Source: JAYFNU01 sp964458545
GTDB lineage: Bacteria > Bacillota > Clostridia > Oscillospirales > Ruminococcaceae
Direction of reading: 5' to 3'
DNA length: 59,439 nucleotides
Assembly (NCBI GenBank): GCA_964458545.1
Contig: CAYWJF010000002.1
Location: forward strand, 1 to 59,439
Part shown: positions 18,022-28,100 of the stretch, piece after piece
Numbering within the stretch: position 1 is the first letter of the stretch
Layout: every line of letters begins with the position of its first letter
The notes under the pieces: model-generated
Seen by the model: only the letters and a program-made list of their open reading frames with translations
Told to the model about the DNA's origin: nothing
The model's database searches: none
Position numbers and translations under genes: made by a program

Positions 18022-18933
18022 ATGAAAGAACCCGTATTAGTTGTCCTTGCGGCGGGAATGGGTAGCCGTTACGGCGGGCTTAAGCAGATAGATAAAATAG
18101 GTGCAAACGGTGAAATTCTAATAGACTATTCTATTTACGACGCTGTAAAGGCGGGCTTCAAGAGGATAGCCTTTATAATTAACCACAGAATAGAGAAAGA
18201 CTTTAAAGAAGTAATAGGCGACAGAATCTCTAAGCTTGTGGAAACAAGCTATGTTTATCAGGAGCTTGACAGCCTAATACCCGAGGGCTACGTGGTTTCG
18301 CCCGACAGAGTAAAGCCGTGGGGAACGGTACAGGCTATACTCGCGTGCGAGGGCATTGTTGACGCGCCCTTCGCGGTGATTAATTCCGACGACTATTACG
18401 GAAAAAGCGCGTATACTCAGATATATAATTATTTAGCCGACGCCGATAAGCGCGGTGATACGGATTTCGCTATGGTCGGCTACGAGCTTATGAACACCCT
18501 TACCGAGCACGGCACGGTAACACGCGGCGTTTGTGAGACAAAAGACGGTTATCTCAGTCATATAACCGAGGTGCAAAAAATTGAGAAGCGTATGGACGGT
18601 CCCTACTCCGTTAGCGAAAGCGGCGAGGAAAAGCTTTCCGCCGACGGAACGGCTTCTATGAACTTCTGGGGCTTTACGCCGAAGCTGTTTACTCTTTTAA
18701 GACCGCTCTTTGAGCGCTTTGTGCTGGAAGAGGGCGCAAAGAATCCGTTAAAGGCGGAGCTGCCTATACCAAGCGCAATAGGCGAACTGCTTGAGCGGGA
18801 GGAAATCTCGGTATTTGTAATGAAGAGTAAGGACAGATGGCACGGCGTAACCTATATTGAGGATAAGCCCGCGCTTCAACAGGCGATAAACGGCATGATA
18901 GCCGAGGGGGAATATCCCGAAAAGCTTTGGTAA
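18022..18933 (+). CDS. sugar-phosphate nucleotidyltransferase family protein
   Basis: About 303 residues. The N-terminal LAAGMGSRYGGLKQ is the nucleotide-binding signature of the NTP_transferase family, which makes NDP-sugars such as UDP- or GDP-sugars. NSDDYYG has the metal-binding Asp pair and WGTVQAILA is also typical. The exact sugar is not deducible. An ATG at 18004 is in frame but lacks a ribosome binding site; AAAGTGAG precedes 18022. It lies 31 bases upstream of ptsI and may share its promoter with it. Confidence 0.8.
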   Translation: MKEPVLVVLAAGMGSRYGGLKQIDKIGANGEILIDYSIYDAVKAGFKRIAFIINHRIEKDFKEVIGDRISKLVETSYVYQELDSLIPEGYVVSPDRVKPWGTVQAILACEGIVDAPFAVINSDDYYGKSAYTQIYNYLADADKRGDTDFAMVGYELMNTLTEHGTVTRGVCETKDGYLSHITEVQKIEKRMDGPYSVSESGEEKLSADGTASMNFWGFTPKLFTLLRPLFERFVLEEGAKNPLKAELPIPSAIGELLEREEISVFVMKSKDRWHGVTYIEDKPALQQAINGMIAEGEYPEKLW

Positions 18934-18964
18934 ACCTGCGGCAAATATTTAAGGAGCGTTTGCT

Positions 18965-20713
18965 ATGATTCTTTTAAAGGGCAGCGCGGTTTCGAGCGGT
19001 GTGGCGATAGGCAAGGTCTACGTCTATCGCGCCTTCTCCTATGACGTTCACGAGGCTTACTTTGACGAGGGCTTCGAGGACGCGAATTTCGCGCGCTTTT
19101 CCACCGCGGTCATGAGCGCCGAGGCGGAGCTTGACGTTATGATATCAGGCTTCGGTGAAAAAGGCGAGGATAAAGCGCAGATTTTTGAGGCGCATAAGCA
19201 GATATTGACCGACGAGGATATAGTAGAGCGCATTCACGAGGAGATATATACAAACCATACCGTCACGGAATACGCCGTTCAGATGGTTTTTAACGAGTAT
19301 ATCGCCCTTCTTCGCAAGGTAAACGACCCGCTTATCTCAGAAAGGGTAGACGACCTGCGCGACGTGAGAAACAGGTTGCTTCGCATACTCGGCGGCGGCA
19401 AGGAGGAGAACCTCTCCAAGCTTACGCGTGAGGTTATCGTCGTGGCGCACGACCTTCTGCCGAGTGTAATAGCCACAATGGACCGAACGAAGGTCAAGGG
19501 GATAGTTACCGAAAAGGGCGGGGCAAACTCACACACCGCCATTATCGCGCGTAGCTACGGCATACCCGCCGTTCTCGACGTTGCGGACGCGACCAAAATA
19601 CTAAAAAACGGCGCCGTCGTAATACTTGACGCGGCGAACAATAACACTACGGGCGTGATACGCCTTGAGCCCGACCGCGAAACCGTTAAGCGCTACCGCG
19701 AAAAGGAGAAGCGCTTCGCAAAGGAGCAGAAGGAAACGAGGAGCTTTTTGAATAAAGAGGCTCATTTAAAAAGCGGCGAGCGCATTGAAATAGGAATAAA
19801 CATAGATACCGAAGATTATATCGAGACGGTGAACTACAGCGATTATGTAGGCATACTTCGCACCGAAAGCATCTTCGCGGGCTTCGATAAGCCGCCTGAC
19901 GAGGAGGAGCAGCTAAGCAGCTATAAAAGCGCCCTCGTCCACGCTAACGGAAAGGTGCTTACAATAAGAACCTTTGATTTTATGCCGGGAGTAATCTATC
20001 ATTTTATCTCCGGCAAGGATAGAGTAAAAACCCAGATGGGCGTGCGTGGAATTAGGTACTGCGTACTCAACCAAGGGCTGTTTGAGACCCAGCTTCGCGC
20101 AGTATACCGCGCCTCGGCTTTCGGAAAGGTAAGAATACTTTTCCCGATGGTAAGCTGTGTTGAAGACCTTGTGTTTGCGCGTGAGCTCTGCGACAAGGTG
20201 AAAAACGACCTGCGTGAAAAGCGGGTAGAATTTGATGAAAATGTACCGCTCGGCATAGTCACCGAGATACCGCAAGCGGCTATGTCGGCTGACCTCTTCG
20301 CCCCGCTTTGCGATTTCGCCTGCGTCGGCACCAACGACCTTTGCCAATACTTCTGCGCCGCGGGTCGCGGCGAAACCTCCGCCGCGCCGTGGCACCAAAG
20401 CTACGCGCCCGCGTTTTTGCGTCTATTAAAGAATATTTCCGACGTATTTAAACGGTACAAAATCCCGATATATGCCTGCGGCGAGCTTGCCGCCGAGCAG
20501 ATGGGCGCCGTGCTTTTAGTCGGGCTTGGCTATGAGTCGTTAAGTATAGACGAGACCTGCGTCGCAAGGATAAAGCGTATACTTTCCGAAACGACTAAGG
20601 CAGAAGCCGAGGGTATTGCGAACAAGGCGCTTTCTATGACCACCGAGCAGGAGGTGCTTATACTCGTTCGCGACGTTTTCAGCGCCTACCGAAGAAGAAA
20701 CGAAGAAGCATAA
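18965..20713 (+). CDS. ptsI: phosphoenolpyruvate-protein phosphotransferase (PTS enzyme I)
   Basis: First phosphocarrier of the sugar phosphotransferase system: takes phosphate from PEP to a histidine, then to HPr. The 582-residue protein has the phosphohistidine motif GGANSHTAIIAR (His190), the PEP-binding GILRTES, GVRGIRYCL-like MGVRGIRYC, VGTNDLCQYF and the active-site cysteine in ACGELAAEQ. All expected residues are there, so it should be active. AAGGAG precedes the ATG. No HPr gene or sugar-specific EII is in the window. Confidence 0.95.
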   Translation: MILLKGSAVSSGVAIGKVYVYRAFSYDVHEAYFDEGFEDANFARFSTAVMSAEAELDVMISGFGEKGEDKAQIFEAHKQILTDEDIVERIHEEIYTNHTVTEYAVQMVFNEYIALLRKVNDPLISERVDDLRDVRNRLLRILGGGKEENLSKLTREVIVVAHDLLPSVIATMDRTKVKGIVTEKGGANSHTAIIARSYGIPAVLDVADATKILKNGAVVILDAANNNTTGVIRLEPDRETVKRYREKEKRFAKEQKETRSFLNKEAHLKSGERIEIGINIDTEDYIETVNYSDYVGILRTESIFAGFDKPPDEEEQLSSYKSALVHANGKVLTIRTFDFMPGVIYHFISGKDRVKTQMGVRGIRYCVLNQGLFETQLRAVYRASAFGKVRILFPMVSCVEDLVFARELCDKVKNDLREKRVEFDENVPLGIVTEIPQAAMSADLFAPLCDFACVGTNDLCQYFCAAGRGETSAAPWHQSYAPAFLRLLKNISDVFKRYKIPIYACGELAAEQMGAVLLVGLGYESLSIDETCVARIKRILSETTKAEAEGIANKALSMTTEQEVLILVRDVFSAYRRRNEEA

Positions 20714-20723
20714 ATAAAACGAA

Positions 20724-20756
20724 AGCCGCCGACCTCTTAAAGGTCGGCGGCTGTTT
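20724..20756 (+). terminator. terminator after ptsI
   Basis: Twelve-base stem AGCCGCCGACCT (20724-20735)/AGGTCGGCGGCT (20741-20752), then GTTTT. It lies between converging genes and may act on both. Confidence 0.9.
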
Positions 20757-20768
20757 TGCTTTTTGCCG

Positions 20769-22589
20769 TTACTTCTTTTCGCGCTTCTCAATTTCGCTTA
20801 GCATCATATCGTAGTATTCCTCGTCGATAATGAACTTTTTGCGCTGAATTACGAGCGCCGAAAGAAGAAGGATAATCGGTATAACCGTAAGCGCTATTCT
20901 GAGCGATATCTTCATCTTAATTGTTCCCTTGTCGCGGAAGTTGAGGTTGACCGCGCTTTCCTCTCCGCTGTCCACGTCGCCGACCTCTAAGGCGTAGACA
21001 CCGCCGCTGCTTGTAAGCGAGGAGGAGTCTATTTCGGAAAGTCTGCCGAGCTCGGTCTTGTTACCGTCCGCGTCGGCTTGGGTAACAATAGCGTCGCCTA
21101 TAGCCGTTACATACTTCGCGTCAAGCATATACTTATTCATAACCTCATCCGCGTCGATATCGGCGGTTACGCTTTCCACTGCCTTGTCATAGGCTTCTGT
21201 TCCCTCAGACAGCCCCTCAAATTCGCCTATGTAATCCTGTAGCTGTTCGACGTAGTAAACCTGAGCGGGAAGGTCAGCCTTCGCGAAGAAGTCACGCTGA
21301 GCTTCAAGCGCGCTTATCGACTGGCTTAGTCCGTATATGCCCGAAACGGTAAGCACCACCGTAACAATAAGTGTGTGAAGAGCCGCGCCGAATTTCGCCA
21401 TAAAGGGGCGAAGGGTGGAAACAACAGCCTCGTTGCGCTCGCCAAGCTTATAGTCGTTATACTCTACACAGTTTGTCATATTGACTATCGTAGCCATATA
21501 GAACATTGACTGTCCGCCCGAAATGAGGATGATGAATACGCAGAGCAGTACAACCGTGAACGGAAGCCAGCTGAACCAGCCCATAAGAGCGAGTATTACA
21601 TAGCCGAAGCAGGCGAGCGAAATGCTTATTGCCTGTAGCTTTTTACGCCCGAGCTTTGAAACGATAGCGGGGTAAAGCGCGTTAACAAGCACGCTCGTAA
21701 TTCCATAGGCGCAAACGACATAGAAGTAAAGGGTGCCGTTATAGCCTATTTCCATATAAAGAAGGTTCGCCGCAAGCGCCGTAAGAAGCGCGCTGCCGAC
21801 GTTATAGAACATACAGGAAAGGGTCATCCAGAGTATCTGGTCGTTCCTCTTTATCGTGAACCACATCTTTTTGAGCGAGACCTTTTCCGACTTCTCGTTA
21901 TTGCGTCTGGGCGGCTCCTTTACGCCGAAAAAGACCATTACCTGACTTGCTATAAAAACAAGACCTACTAAAAGACCGACAAAGCGGTAGCCCGCGCGCA
22001 TATCACCAGTAGTGACCATAGGTATAACGCCCTGAGCGATAATAGCGCCGACGCCCGCGAAGAGCACGGTCAGCATTGTAGCGGAGTTGCGCTCGTCGGT
22101 TTTGCTCGAAAGGCTCGGTAGCATCGACCAGTAGCCGATATCGTTCATCGTGAAGGTGGATTCCCAAAGCAGATACATTATGCTCATAAACACGACGAAG
22201 CTCCAGCCCGAAAGCGACTGGATATTAAACATAAGGATAATAACAAGCCCGCAGGAGAGCGCGCCGATAATTATCCACGGGCGGAACTTGCCCGCCCTCA
22301 TATGGGTGCCCTCAATAATAGCGCCCATCATCGGGTCGTTAATCGCGTCCCAAATTCGTCCGCCCACGCCGATAATAATGCTAAGCAGCGTGAACTGCGC
22401 GAGGGTGAGCGATACGCCGAACTGTATGTAGATAAGTAGGAAGGAGGCGATAAGCTGGTACGCCATATCGCGCCCTATTCCGCTGGAGGTGAAAAACCAC
22501 TTGTTTCTTTCAAAGGTTTTCTTTCTTTGAATTTCCGCGGCATCGGTTTCTACTGCGGTTACCGCGGCGTCTTTCGTTTTATCTGACAT
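20769..22589 (-). CDS. GPH-family sugar:cation symporter (MelB-like) with an extra extracytoplasmic-type domain
   Basis: Major-facilitator permease of the glycoside-pentoside-hexuronide family: IGRDMAYQL, then IWDAINDPMMG, the family's cation-site signature. The length is 606 residues, about 130 more than MelB. The surplus is a hydrophilic segment (about residues 445-565) between the penultimate and last membrane helices; the final helix is followed by a short cytoplasmic tail. AGGAGGAAG precedes the ATG. It lies directly behind the GH20 hexosaminidase, so an N-acetylhexosamine glycoside is a reasonable guess for its substrate. Confidence 0.87.
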   Translation of the reverse strand: MSDKTKDAAVTAVETDAAEIQRKKTFERNKWFFTSSGIGRDMAYQLIASFLLIYIQFGVSLTLAQFTLLSIIIGVGGRIWDAINDPMMGAIIEGTHMRAGKFRPWIIIGALSCGLVIILMFNIQSLSGWSFVVFMSIMYLLWESTFTMNDIGYWSMLPSLSSKTDERNSATMLTVLFAGVGAIIAQGVIPMVTTGDMRAGYRFVGLLVGLVFIASQVMVFFGVKEPPRRNNEKSEKVSLKKMWFTIKRNDQILWMTLSCMFYNVGSALLTALAANLLYMEIGYNGTLYFYVVCAYGITSVLVNALYPAIVSKLGRKKLQAISISLACFGYVILALMGWFSWLPFTVVLLCVFIILISGGQSMFYMATIVNMTNCVEYNDYKLGERNEAVVSTLRPFMAKFGAALHTLIVTVVLTVSGIYGLSQSISALEAQRDFFAKADLPAQVYYVEQLQDYIGEFEGLSEGTEAYDKAVESVTADIDADEVMNKYMLDAKYVTAIGDAIVTQADADGNKTELGRLSEIDSSSLTSSGGVYALEVGDVDSGEESAVNLNFRDKGTIKMKISLRIALTVIPIILLLSALVIQRKKFIIDEEYYDMMLSEIEKREKK

Positions 22590-22623
22590 ATCTTCCTCCT
22601 AAATGCTAAGGTTTATTAGATAC

Positions 22624-22652
22624 ATTATATACAAATTTCGTCAACTATTCAA
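22624..22652 (-). promoter_or_regulatory. promoter of the GPH transporter
   Basis: On the minus strand TTGAAT (22652-22647), 17-base spacer, perfect TATAAT (22629-22624), 35 bases before the gene. It implies the transporter can be transcribed separately from the GH20 gene. Confidence 0.6.
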
Positions 22653-22710
22653 TAATATAATGCAGATTGACAGAAATTACTGAACGTTTACTAAAAAGTT
22701 TACCTCGAAT

Positions 22711-24264
22711 TTACTTTTTAAGCTCAATGTCTGCGTCCCTTGTAAACCAAAGCTTGGTGGTTTTAGCGTTTTTAAGCAAACCGCCGCTCTTTTCCATACC
22801 CTTTGCGTAGGGAAGCGCCCACTCGTCATAGAAAGGATAGTGGGTCTGAAGTCGGCTGGTAAAGTCCGCATAAGAACGCCCTTCGTCGGCGGTCCACATT
22901 AGCTCGGACGCGGCGGCGAGGCGGGGGAGTAGGCAGAACCACATTTTTTCTCTGTCGGTGACCCATTCGGTCCAAAGCGCGCACTCCGCGCCGAGGATAT
23001 TTTCCTCGTTCCCCTTTTTTACGCCGCGCGGAACAAGGCGAGTCTCGTAGCTTTTCTTTAGCGGGGTCATTGAGTAGGGATAATCGAAGTAGAGCCGCCC
23101 AAAGGGACTTACTATAGTCTTGCGCCCGCAGTTAAGCTCTTTTATGGGCGAGCGGCTCTTCCTCGCGAAGAGCGGCGACCAAAGCTGACTTACCGCGTCT
23201 GGGTCGGTTCGCTTTGTAACGCCGTCGTCCCACACTATCGCGTGTCTGCCCATAGATTTCAAAAAGCCGCACATTACGTTGGACATAAAGCTTTGCAGCT
23301 CGTCCTCGCGGCGTATCCCTAACGCCTTCATTCTCGCCTTGCATTTGGGGCATTTTTTCCATTCGCTCTTTCCCGCCTCGTCTCCGCCGATATGTATATA
23401 GCGGAAGGGGAAAAGCTCCGCAATTTCAAGCAGAAGGCTTTTCATAAACTCAAGCGCGCCGTCGTTTCCCGCGCAGAGTATACGGCTTGAAAACTCCCTT
23501 AAGCCAAATTCGGTAACCACGTCGTGCTGCTTACCCTCGCAGGAGAGCTCGGGATAGCTCGCCGTAATTGCGCAGGTGTGCCCGGGTAGGTCCAGCTCGG
23601 GTACAATCTCTATTCCGCGGCTTCTCGCGTAGGCGACAAGGCTTTTTATCTCCTTCTTTGTATAGAAGCCGCCGTGTGGCTCGCCGTCCTGAATTTCACC
23701 CTCGCCCTTTTTTACAGCGCTGCTTTTTCTAAAGGAGCCTATCTCGTTAAGCTTCGGAAAGCGCGAGATTTCCACCCGAAAACCTTGGTCGTCCGCTATA
23801 TGAAAGTGGAGGCGGTTAAACTTGTAAAAGGAGAGTAGGTCCACCACGCGGTAAACCTCAGTCATAGGAATAAAGTGTCGCGCGACGTCTAAGGACAAGC
23901 CGCGCCAGCCAAAGCGGGGAGAATCGCTTATGTCGCAGAAGGGTATTTTTACTACTCCGCCCGACGCCGTCGCTATCTGTCGCAAGGTCTGTATCGCGAA
24001 AACCGCCATAGGCTGACTTGTCGCGTATATAGCCGCGCCGCTCTCGTCGCAGAGTATTCTGTACTCCTCTTTGCCTGAAAGAGGTACAAGGCTTATCGTA
24101 ATGTCGGCGCGTCGCTCAAGGTCTATGGAACGCGCCGAGGAGTCGAGACTTTTAATAAGCTCAAGTACGCCGGGAATGAGCCTATCGGTAAAAACTTTCA
24201 TAGGCGGCTTTACTTCAAAAAACCTATCTTTTATTTCGCATTTAACTGGCTTTGGAATAATCAC
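22711..24264 (-). CDS. beta-N-acetylhexosaminidase, glycoside hydrolase family 20
   Basis: A 517-residue GH20 enzyme that removes terminal GlcNAc/GalNAc. An N-terminal GH20b-like domain (about 1-120) precedes the TIM barrel, which has GLSLDVARHF, HFHIADDQGFRVEI, PELDLPGH and the catalytic Asp-Glu pair in HIGGDEAGKSEW (about residues 293-294). A CxxC pair (CPKCK) follows the catalytic motif, possibly a small metal site. No signal peptide, so it is intracellular and must act on imported oligosaccharides, fitting the adjacent transporter. The start is GTG, supported by GAGGTGATT. Confidence 0.93.
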   Translation of the reverse strand: MIIPKPVKCEIKDRFFEVKPPMKVFTDRLIPGVLELIKSLDSSARSIDLERRADITISLVPLSGKEEYRILCDESGAAIYATSQPMAVFAIQTLRQIATASGGVVKIPFCDISDSPRFGWRGLSLDVARHFIPMTEVYRVVDLLSFYKFNRLHFHIADDQGFRVEISRFPKLNEIGSFRKSSAVKKGEGEIQDGEPHGGFYTKKEIKSLVAYARSRGIEIVPELDLPGHTCAITASYPELSCEGKQHDVVTEFGLREFSSRILCAGNDGALEFMKSLLLEIAELFPFRYIHIGGDEAGKSEWKKCPKCKARMKALGIRREDELQSFMSNVMCGFLKSMGRHAIVWDDGVTKRTDPDAVSQLWSPLFARKSRSPIKELNCGRKTIVSPFGRLYFDYPYSMTPLKKSYETRLVPRGVKKGNEENILGAECALWTEWVTDREKMWFCLLPRLAAASELMWTADEGRSYADFTSRLQTHYPFYDEWALPYAKGMEKSGGLLKNAKTTKLWFTRDADIELKK

Positions 24265-24316
24265 TTAATCACCTCGCGTGTTTGTTAAATATATTTTATC
24301 ATATAAGCAGACGATA

Positions 24317-24345
24317 TTGTATTTATTTCGAGCGGAATTTAAAAT
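24317..24345 (+). promoter_or_regulatory. promoter of the PIG-L deacetylase gene
   Basis: TTGTAT (24317-24322), 17-base spacer, TAAAAT (24340-24345), 28 bases before the TTG start, in the space shared with the divergent GH20 gene. Confidence 0.6.
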
Positions 24346-24373
24346 AAAGAAAAGAGACGGGAGGTAAGAAAGG

Positions 24374-25132
24374 TTGTTTAAGCTGTTATTAAAGAAAGCC
24401 GTGCCGATACCGAGGATAGAGGATTATGCCTCATATCTGTTTATCGGTCCGCATCCCGACGATATAGAGGTAGCCGCCGCGCCTACCGTGGCGAAGCTTA
24501 CCGCGGCGGGAAAGCGGGTGGATTTTCTTATAGCCACCGACGGCTGTATGGGCTCTCTTGACGGGCGGCTATCTGGAAGACGGCTTGCCGAAATACGCAA
24601 GGAAGAAGCGCTCGCTTCCTCAAAGCAGCTTGGCGCGGCAAGCGTGACCTTCCTTGATTTTGAAGACGGCGGAAAGTACTCCGTCGAGGCGCTTTCCGAG
24701 GCGATAGCGAAGCAGATAGCGAAAATAAAGCCCGAGGTTGTATTTGGTCCCGACCCCGACGTCATCTCGGAAACCCACGCCGACCATATAAAAACGGGAA
24801 CGGCGCTAAAATACGCAATGAACCTCTGCCCGTATCCAGCGCTTATGAAGAGCATAGGCGAAAGCGAATACTTTCAGCCGAAGGCTTTTGCCTTCTATTA
24901 TACAGCGCGCCCTAACGCCTACGTTTCAGTGGGGGAGTATTTCGGCGCGAGACGAAAGGCTATGCTTATCCATAAATCTCAGTTTGACGAAAAGACAGTG
25001 GATGAGTTGGGCGTTTACTTTAAGCTTCGTTCCGTCCGCTTCGGTCTTCGGCGCTTCTGCCGCTACTGCGACGGCTACCGTGTCTTGGCTCCCATACACG
25101 CGCATTGCTTCCCAGAAGCCTCGGAATTTTAA
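24374..25132 (+). CDS. PIG-L family deacetylase
   Basis: Zinc-dependent N-deacetylase of the LmbE/PIG-L family, acting on N-acetylglucosaminyl substrates in known members. The 252-residue protein has the metal-binding PHPDDIE near residue 28, a second histidine in ETHADHI, and TDG in the expected loop. No signal peptide. The start is TTG at 24374, chosen because GGGAGGT lies nine bases upstream and the next ATG would cut the zinc motif. Divergent from GH20, so the two may share amino-sugar substrates. Confidence 0.85.
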   Translation: MFKLLLKKAVPIPRIEDYASYLFIGPHPDDIEVAAAPTVAKLTAAGKRVDFLIATDGCMGSLDGRLSGRRLAEIRKEEALASSKQLGAASVTFLDFEDGGKYSVEALSEAIAKQIAKIKPEVVFGPDPDVISETHADHIKTGTALKYAMNLCPYPALMKSIGESEYFQPKAFAFYYTARPNAYVSVGEYFGARRKAMLIHKSQFDEKTVDELGVYFKLRSVRFGLRRFCRYCDGYRVLAPIHAHCFPEASEF

Positions 25133-25140
25133 ACAGACAA

Positions 25141-25168
25141 AAAGGCGGCGCCGTCGGCGCCGCCTTTA
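25141..25168. terminator. bidirectional terminator between PIG-L and the GGDEF/EAL gene
   Basis: AAAGGCGGCGCC/GGCGCCGCCTTT around a GTC loop; A-run on one side and T-run on the other, so it can end transcription from both converging genes. Confidence 0.88.
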
Positions 25169-25178
25169 ATATTGTTGC

Positions 25179-28100
25179 TTAGAAAGAAATATACTTTTCT
25201 TCGAAATCCTCTGGCGGTATGGGCTTGTTGAAGTAGTAGCCCTGCGCGATTACGCAGCCGAGGTCTTTTAATGTATTTAGCTGCTCTGCGGTTTCCACCC
25301 CCTCCGCGACGCTTATCATATTCGTTTCGCGGCAAAGGCGTATTGTGTTCTCCACAATTATCTTGCTCATTCGGTTGGTGACGATATCGCTTATTATCGA
25401 CTTGTCTAACTTTAAAGAGCGGAAACGTATGGCGGAAAGCACCGAAAGACTTGAATACTCCGAGCCGAAGTCGTCAAGGGAGAGCTGGAAGCCCTGCTTT
25501 ATAAACTGCTCGCAGGCGTTTGAAACTGTCGCGCGTTCTATATTGCCTATGCTTTCGGTTATCTCTATTTCTATCATCTCGAGCGGAATATCGTAGCGCG
25601 AGAAGACATCCAGCGCGTAGGCGAGCGACGAGGGGTCAAGAAGGGTATCGCGCGAGAAGTTTACCGATACGGGCAGTATGCGCTTACCCGCCTTTCTCCA
25701 ACCGTCAAGTATTTTAAGGGTGCGTTCAAGCACGAAGAAATCGATATGCTTTATAACCTGCTCGCGCTCAAACAAGGGGATGAACTTGTCGGGCGAAACT
25801 ATGCCCTTACTTTCGTCGAAAAGACGCACAAGCGCCTCGGCGCCAACTATTCTTCCCGTTTCTATATCCGCTTTAGGCTGTAGGTAAACGCGGTACATAC
25901 CGTCGTTAATGGACTGTTGTAAAGAGCGCAGTATCTTCGGGCGCTCACGGCTTCCGATATCCTCCTCGCGGCGGTAATGCTCCTGCTTTTCAAGGTGCAT
26001 AAGGCTTTCGGCGTGGTCAACCATCTTTAGCGCGTTAATGTCGGAGTCCGACCAGGTGGAGCCTATGCTTACCGTTCCGGGATGGGTAAATTCAAGTCCG
26101 GTTCTAAGCTTTTCGGTGAGCGCGTTAAATTCTTCGTGACCTATATTCTTCGCGAGCGCGACAAATTCGTCACCCGAAATACGGTAGACGTTATCGCCGC
26201 CGAACACCTCGCGCAGCTCGCCGCTTACGAACATAATTATACCGTCGCCAAACTCTGTTCCGTGCAGCTTATTCAATACGTTAAGCCCGTTAACGTCCGC
26301 GAACGCTACGCCTAAGGAGGAAAGCTTGTCGGGAACTATCGTTGTTACGTCGCGCCAATAACGCGTACGGTTCAAAAGCTTTGTCTGTGGGTCGAAATCG
26401 AAATGCTGGTTTTCGGGTTCGGTATGCTTTAGGTTGCGTAGCACCGATAGCAGCGACGAAAGGGAATAGATAAGCGCGATATCGTCGTTATGCTTGGTCG
26501 GGTTATCTATGCAGATGAAGCCCACAACCTTGCCGTTCTTCATAACGGGCGAAGCGATAAAGGTTTTCTCCGACGTGGTTTCCTCGCTTTGCTTATTCAC
26601 CGATTGAAGAATTATCGTGTGAAGGGTATCGTACGCCTTCTTTACGGCGGGAAGCTTCGATATCGGCACATTCTTGGTAAGGTCGAGCGTCGGGCGGTAC
26701 ATACTCTTGCGCCATTCGTGAAGACCGTTAACCGTCTTGTTGTCCTTAGCTATGTCGAGTATATAAATGCGGTCGCATTTGTAATACTTCGCCGTTTCCT
26801 CCAGCACGCCCTTCATAGCGGCATCGGTATCCGTCGCGTTCGCAAGGTGCGACGCGCAGTTGAAGAAGGAGGTCAGCATTGTCTCGTCGTGGCGGTTGCT
26901 GTTAACCGTAAATTCCTTTTCAATAAAGCGACCCTCTGAAAGAATGAGGAAGGACGCTTCGTCAGAGTATTCCTTCTGAGCGTCGAAGAGCGCGAACTGG
27001 TTGCCCTTAAGCTGGCGCTTGTTATGCTCAAGCGCGCTGTCTGCGCTGTCATAAAGGGTACTGAAGGTAGCGTCGTTATAGCTTAGAACCGAAATACCGA
27101 CAGAGAAATCAATGCTTTCCTTTACGTCCGCGCCGATAACGCAGGTTTGAATAGTATTAATAATTTCCTTTGAGCGAAGCTCAGCGTCCGAAGCGGAAAG
27201 CACCGAGGGAAGGAAGATAGCAAAGCGGTCGTCGCGCATTCTTCCCACCACGCCCGTGTTATCGAACAAGAGCTTGAATAAACGCCCGATAAGCGAGATT
27301 ATTCTGCTCGCAACGTTTATTCCTACGTTCTCTTTTATCTGGTTAATGCCGTTAATATCAATAAGCAGGAAGGCGCAAAGACGGTTTCTTTCCTTCTCTG
27401 TATCCACAAGGTTGGAAACAAATATCTTTACCGATTCCTTAGTGTAAACCATAGCGTTGGAGTCGTGCTCGACCTTCTGAGGAAGCGCGAGCTCAAACTC
27501 TTTTATCTCGTTTATCGCAAGGGTATAAACGAAGGCGTAAAGGTCGCCCGTGAGCGGGTCGCTAATAAGGTGGGCAAGAATAGAATACCACTTTATCTTA
27601 CCCGCGCGGTCCTTGCGCTTATAATCAAAAGAGAACCAGTGGTTGCCCTTTTCGTAGCTCGTAACAAGCGACTTCATCGCGAACTTCTTAGTGAAGCTGT
27701 ATTTGTCCTCTTCACCGAAAACACCCTTTTCGGTGACTCTTATAAGCTCGCTTACGCTTCTGTCAGAGAGTAGCGAAAGACGGTCATCTCCCTCAAAGAA
27801 GAAAACGTCAACACGGTTCTTTGTAAGGTTGGCGTGAGCTACCGAGAACAGCTTATCGCGAAGCGCCGTCTCAAGAAGACACTCCTGCTGGAATATCGTG
27901 CGCTCGTCAACAATATTCGGAAGCTTTTCTGAAGTGCCCACCGCTTTAATGGGTCTTCCAGCTTCGTCGAAGACTACCCGATAGGAAAGCTTAGACCATA
28001 CATACTGTCCCGCGCTGTTGCGGATAATAAGCGCGTAAGAGCCGCTCTTCGCGCCCTTGAAGAGCGCGCGAACATATTCCTTAAACTCCTTAACGGAGTC

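Noticed and set aside
18965..20713. A complete PTS sugar system
   Set aside because: Only enzyme I is here; no HPr or EII component is encoded in the window.
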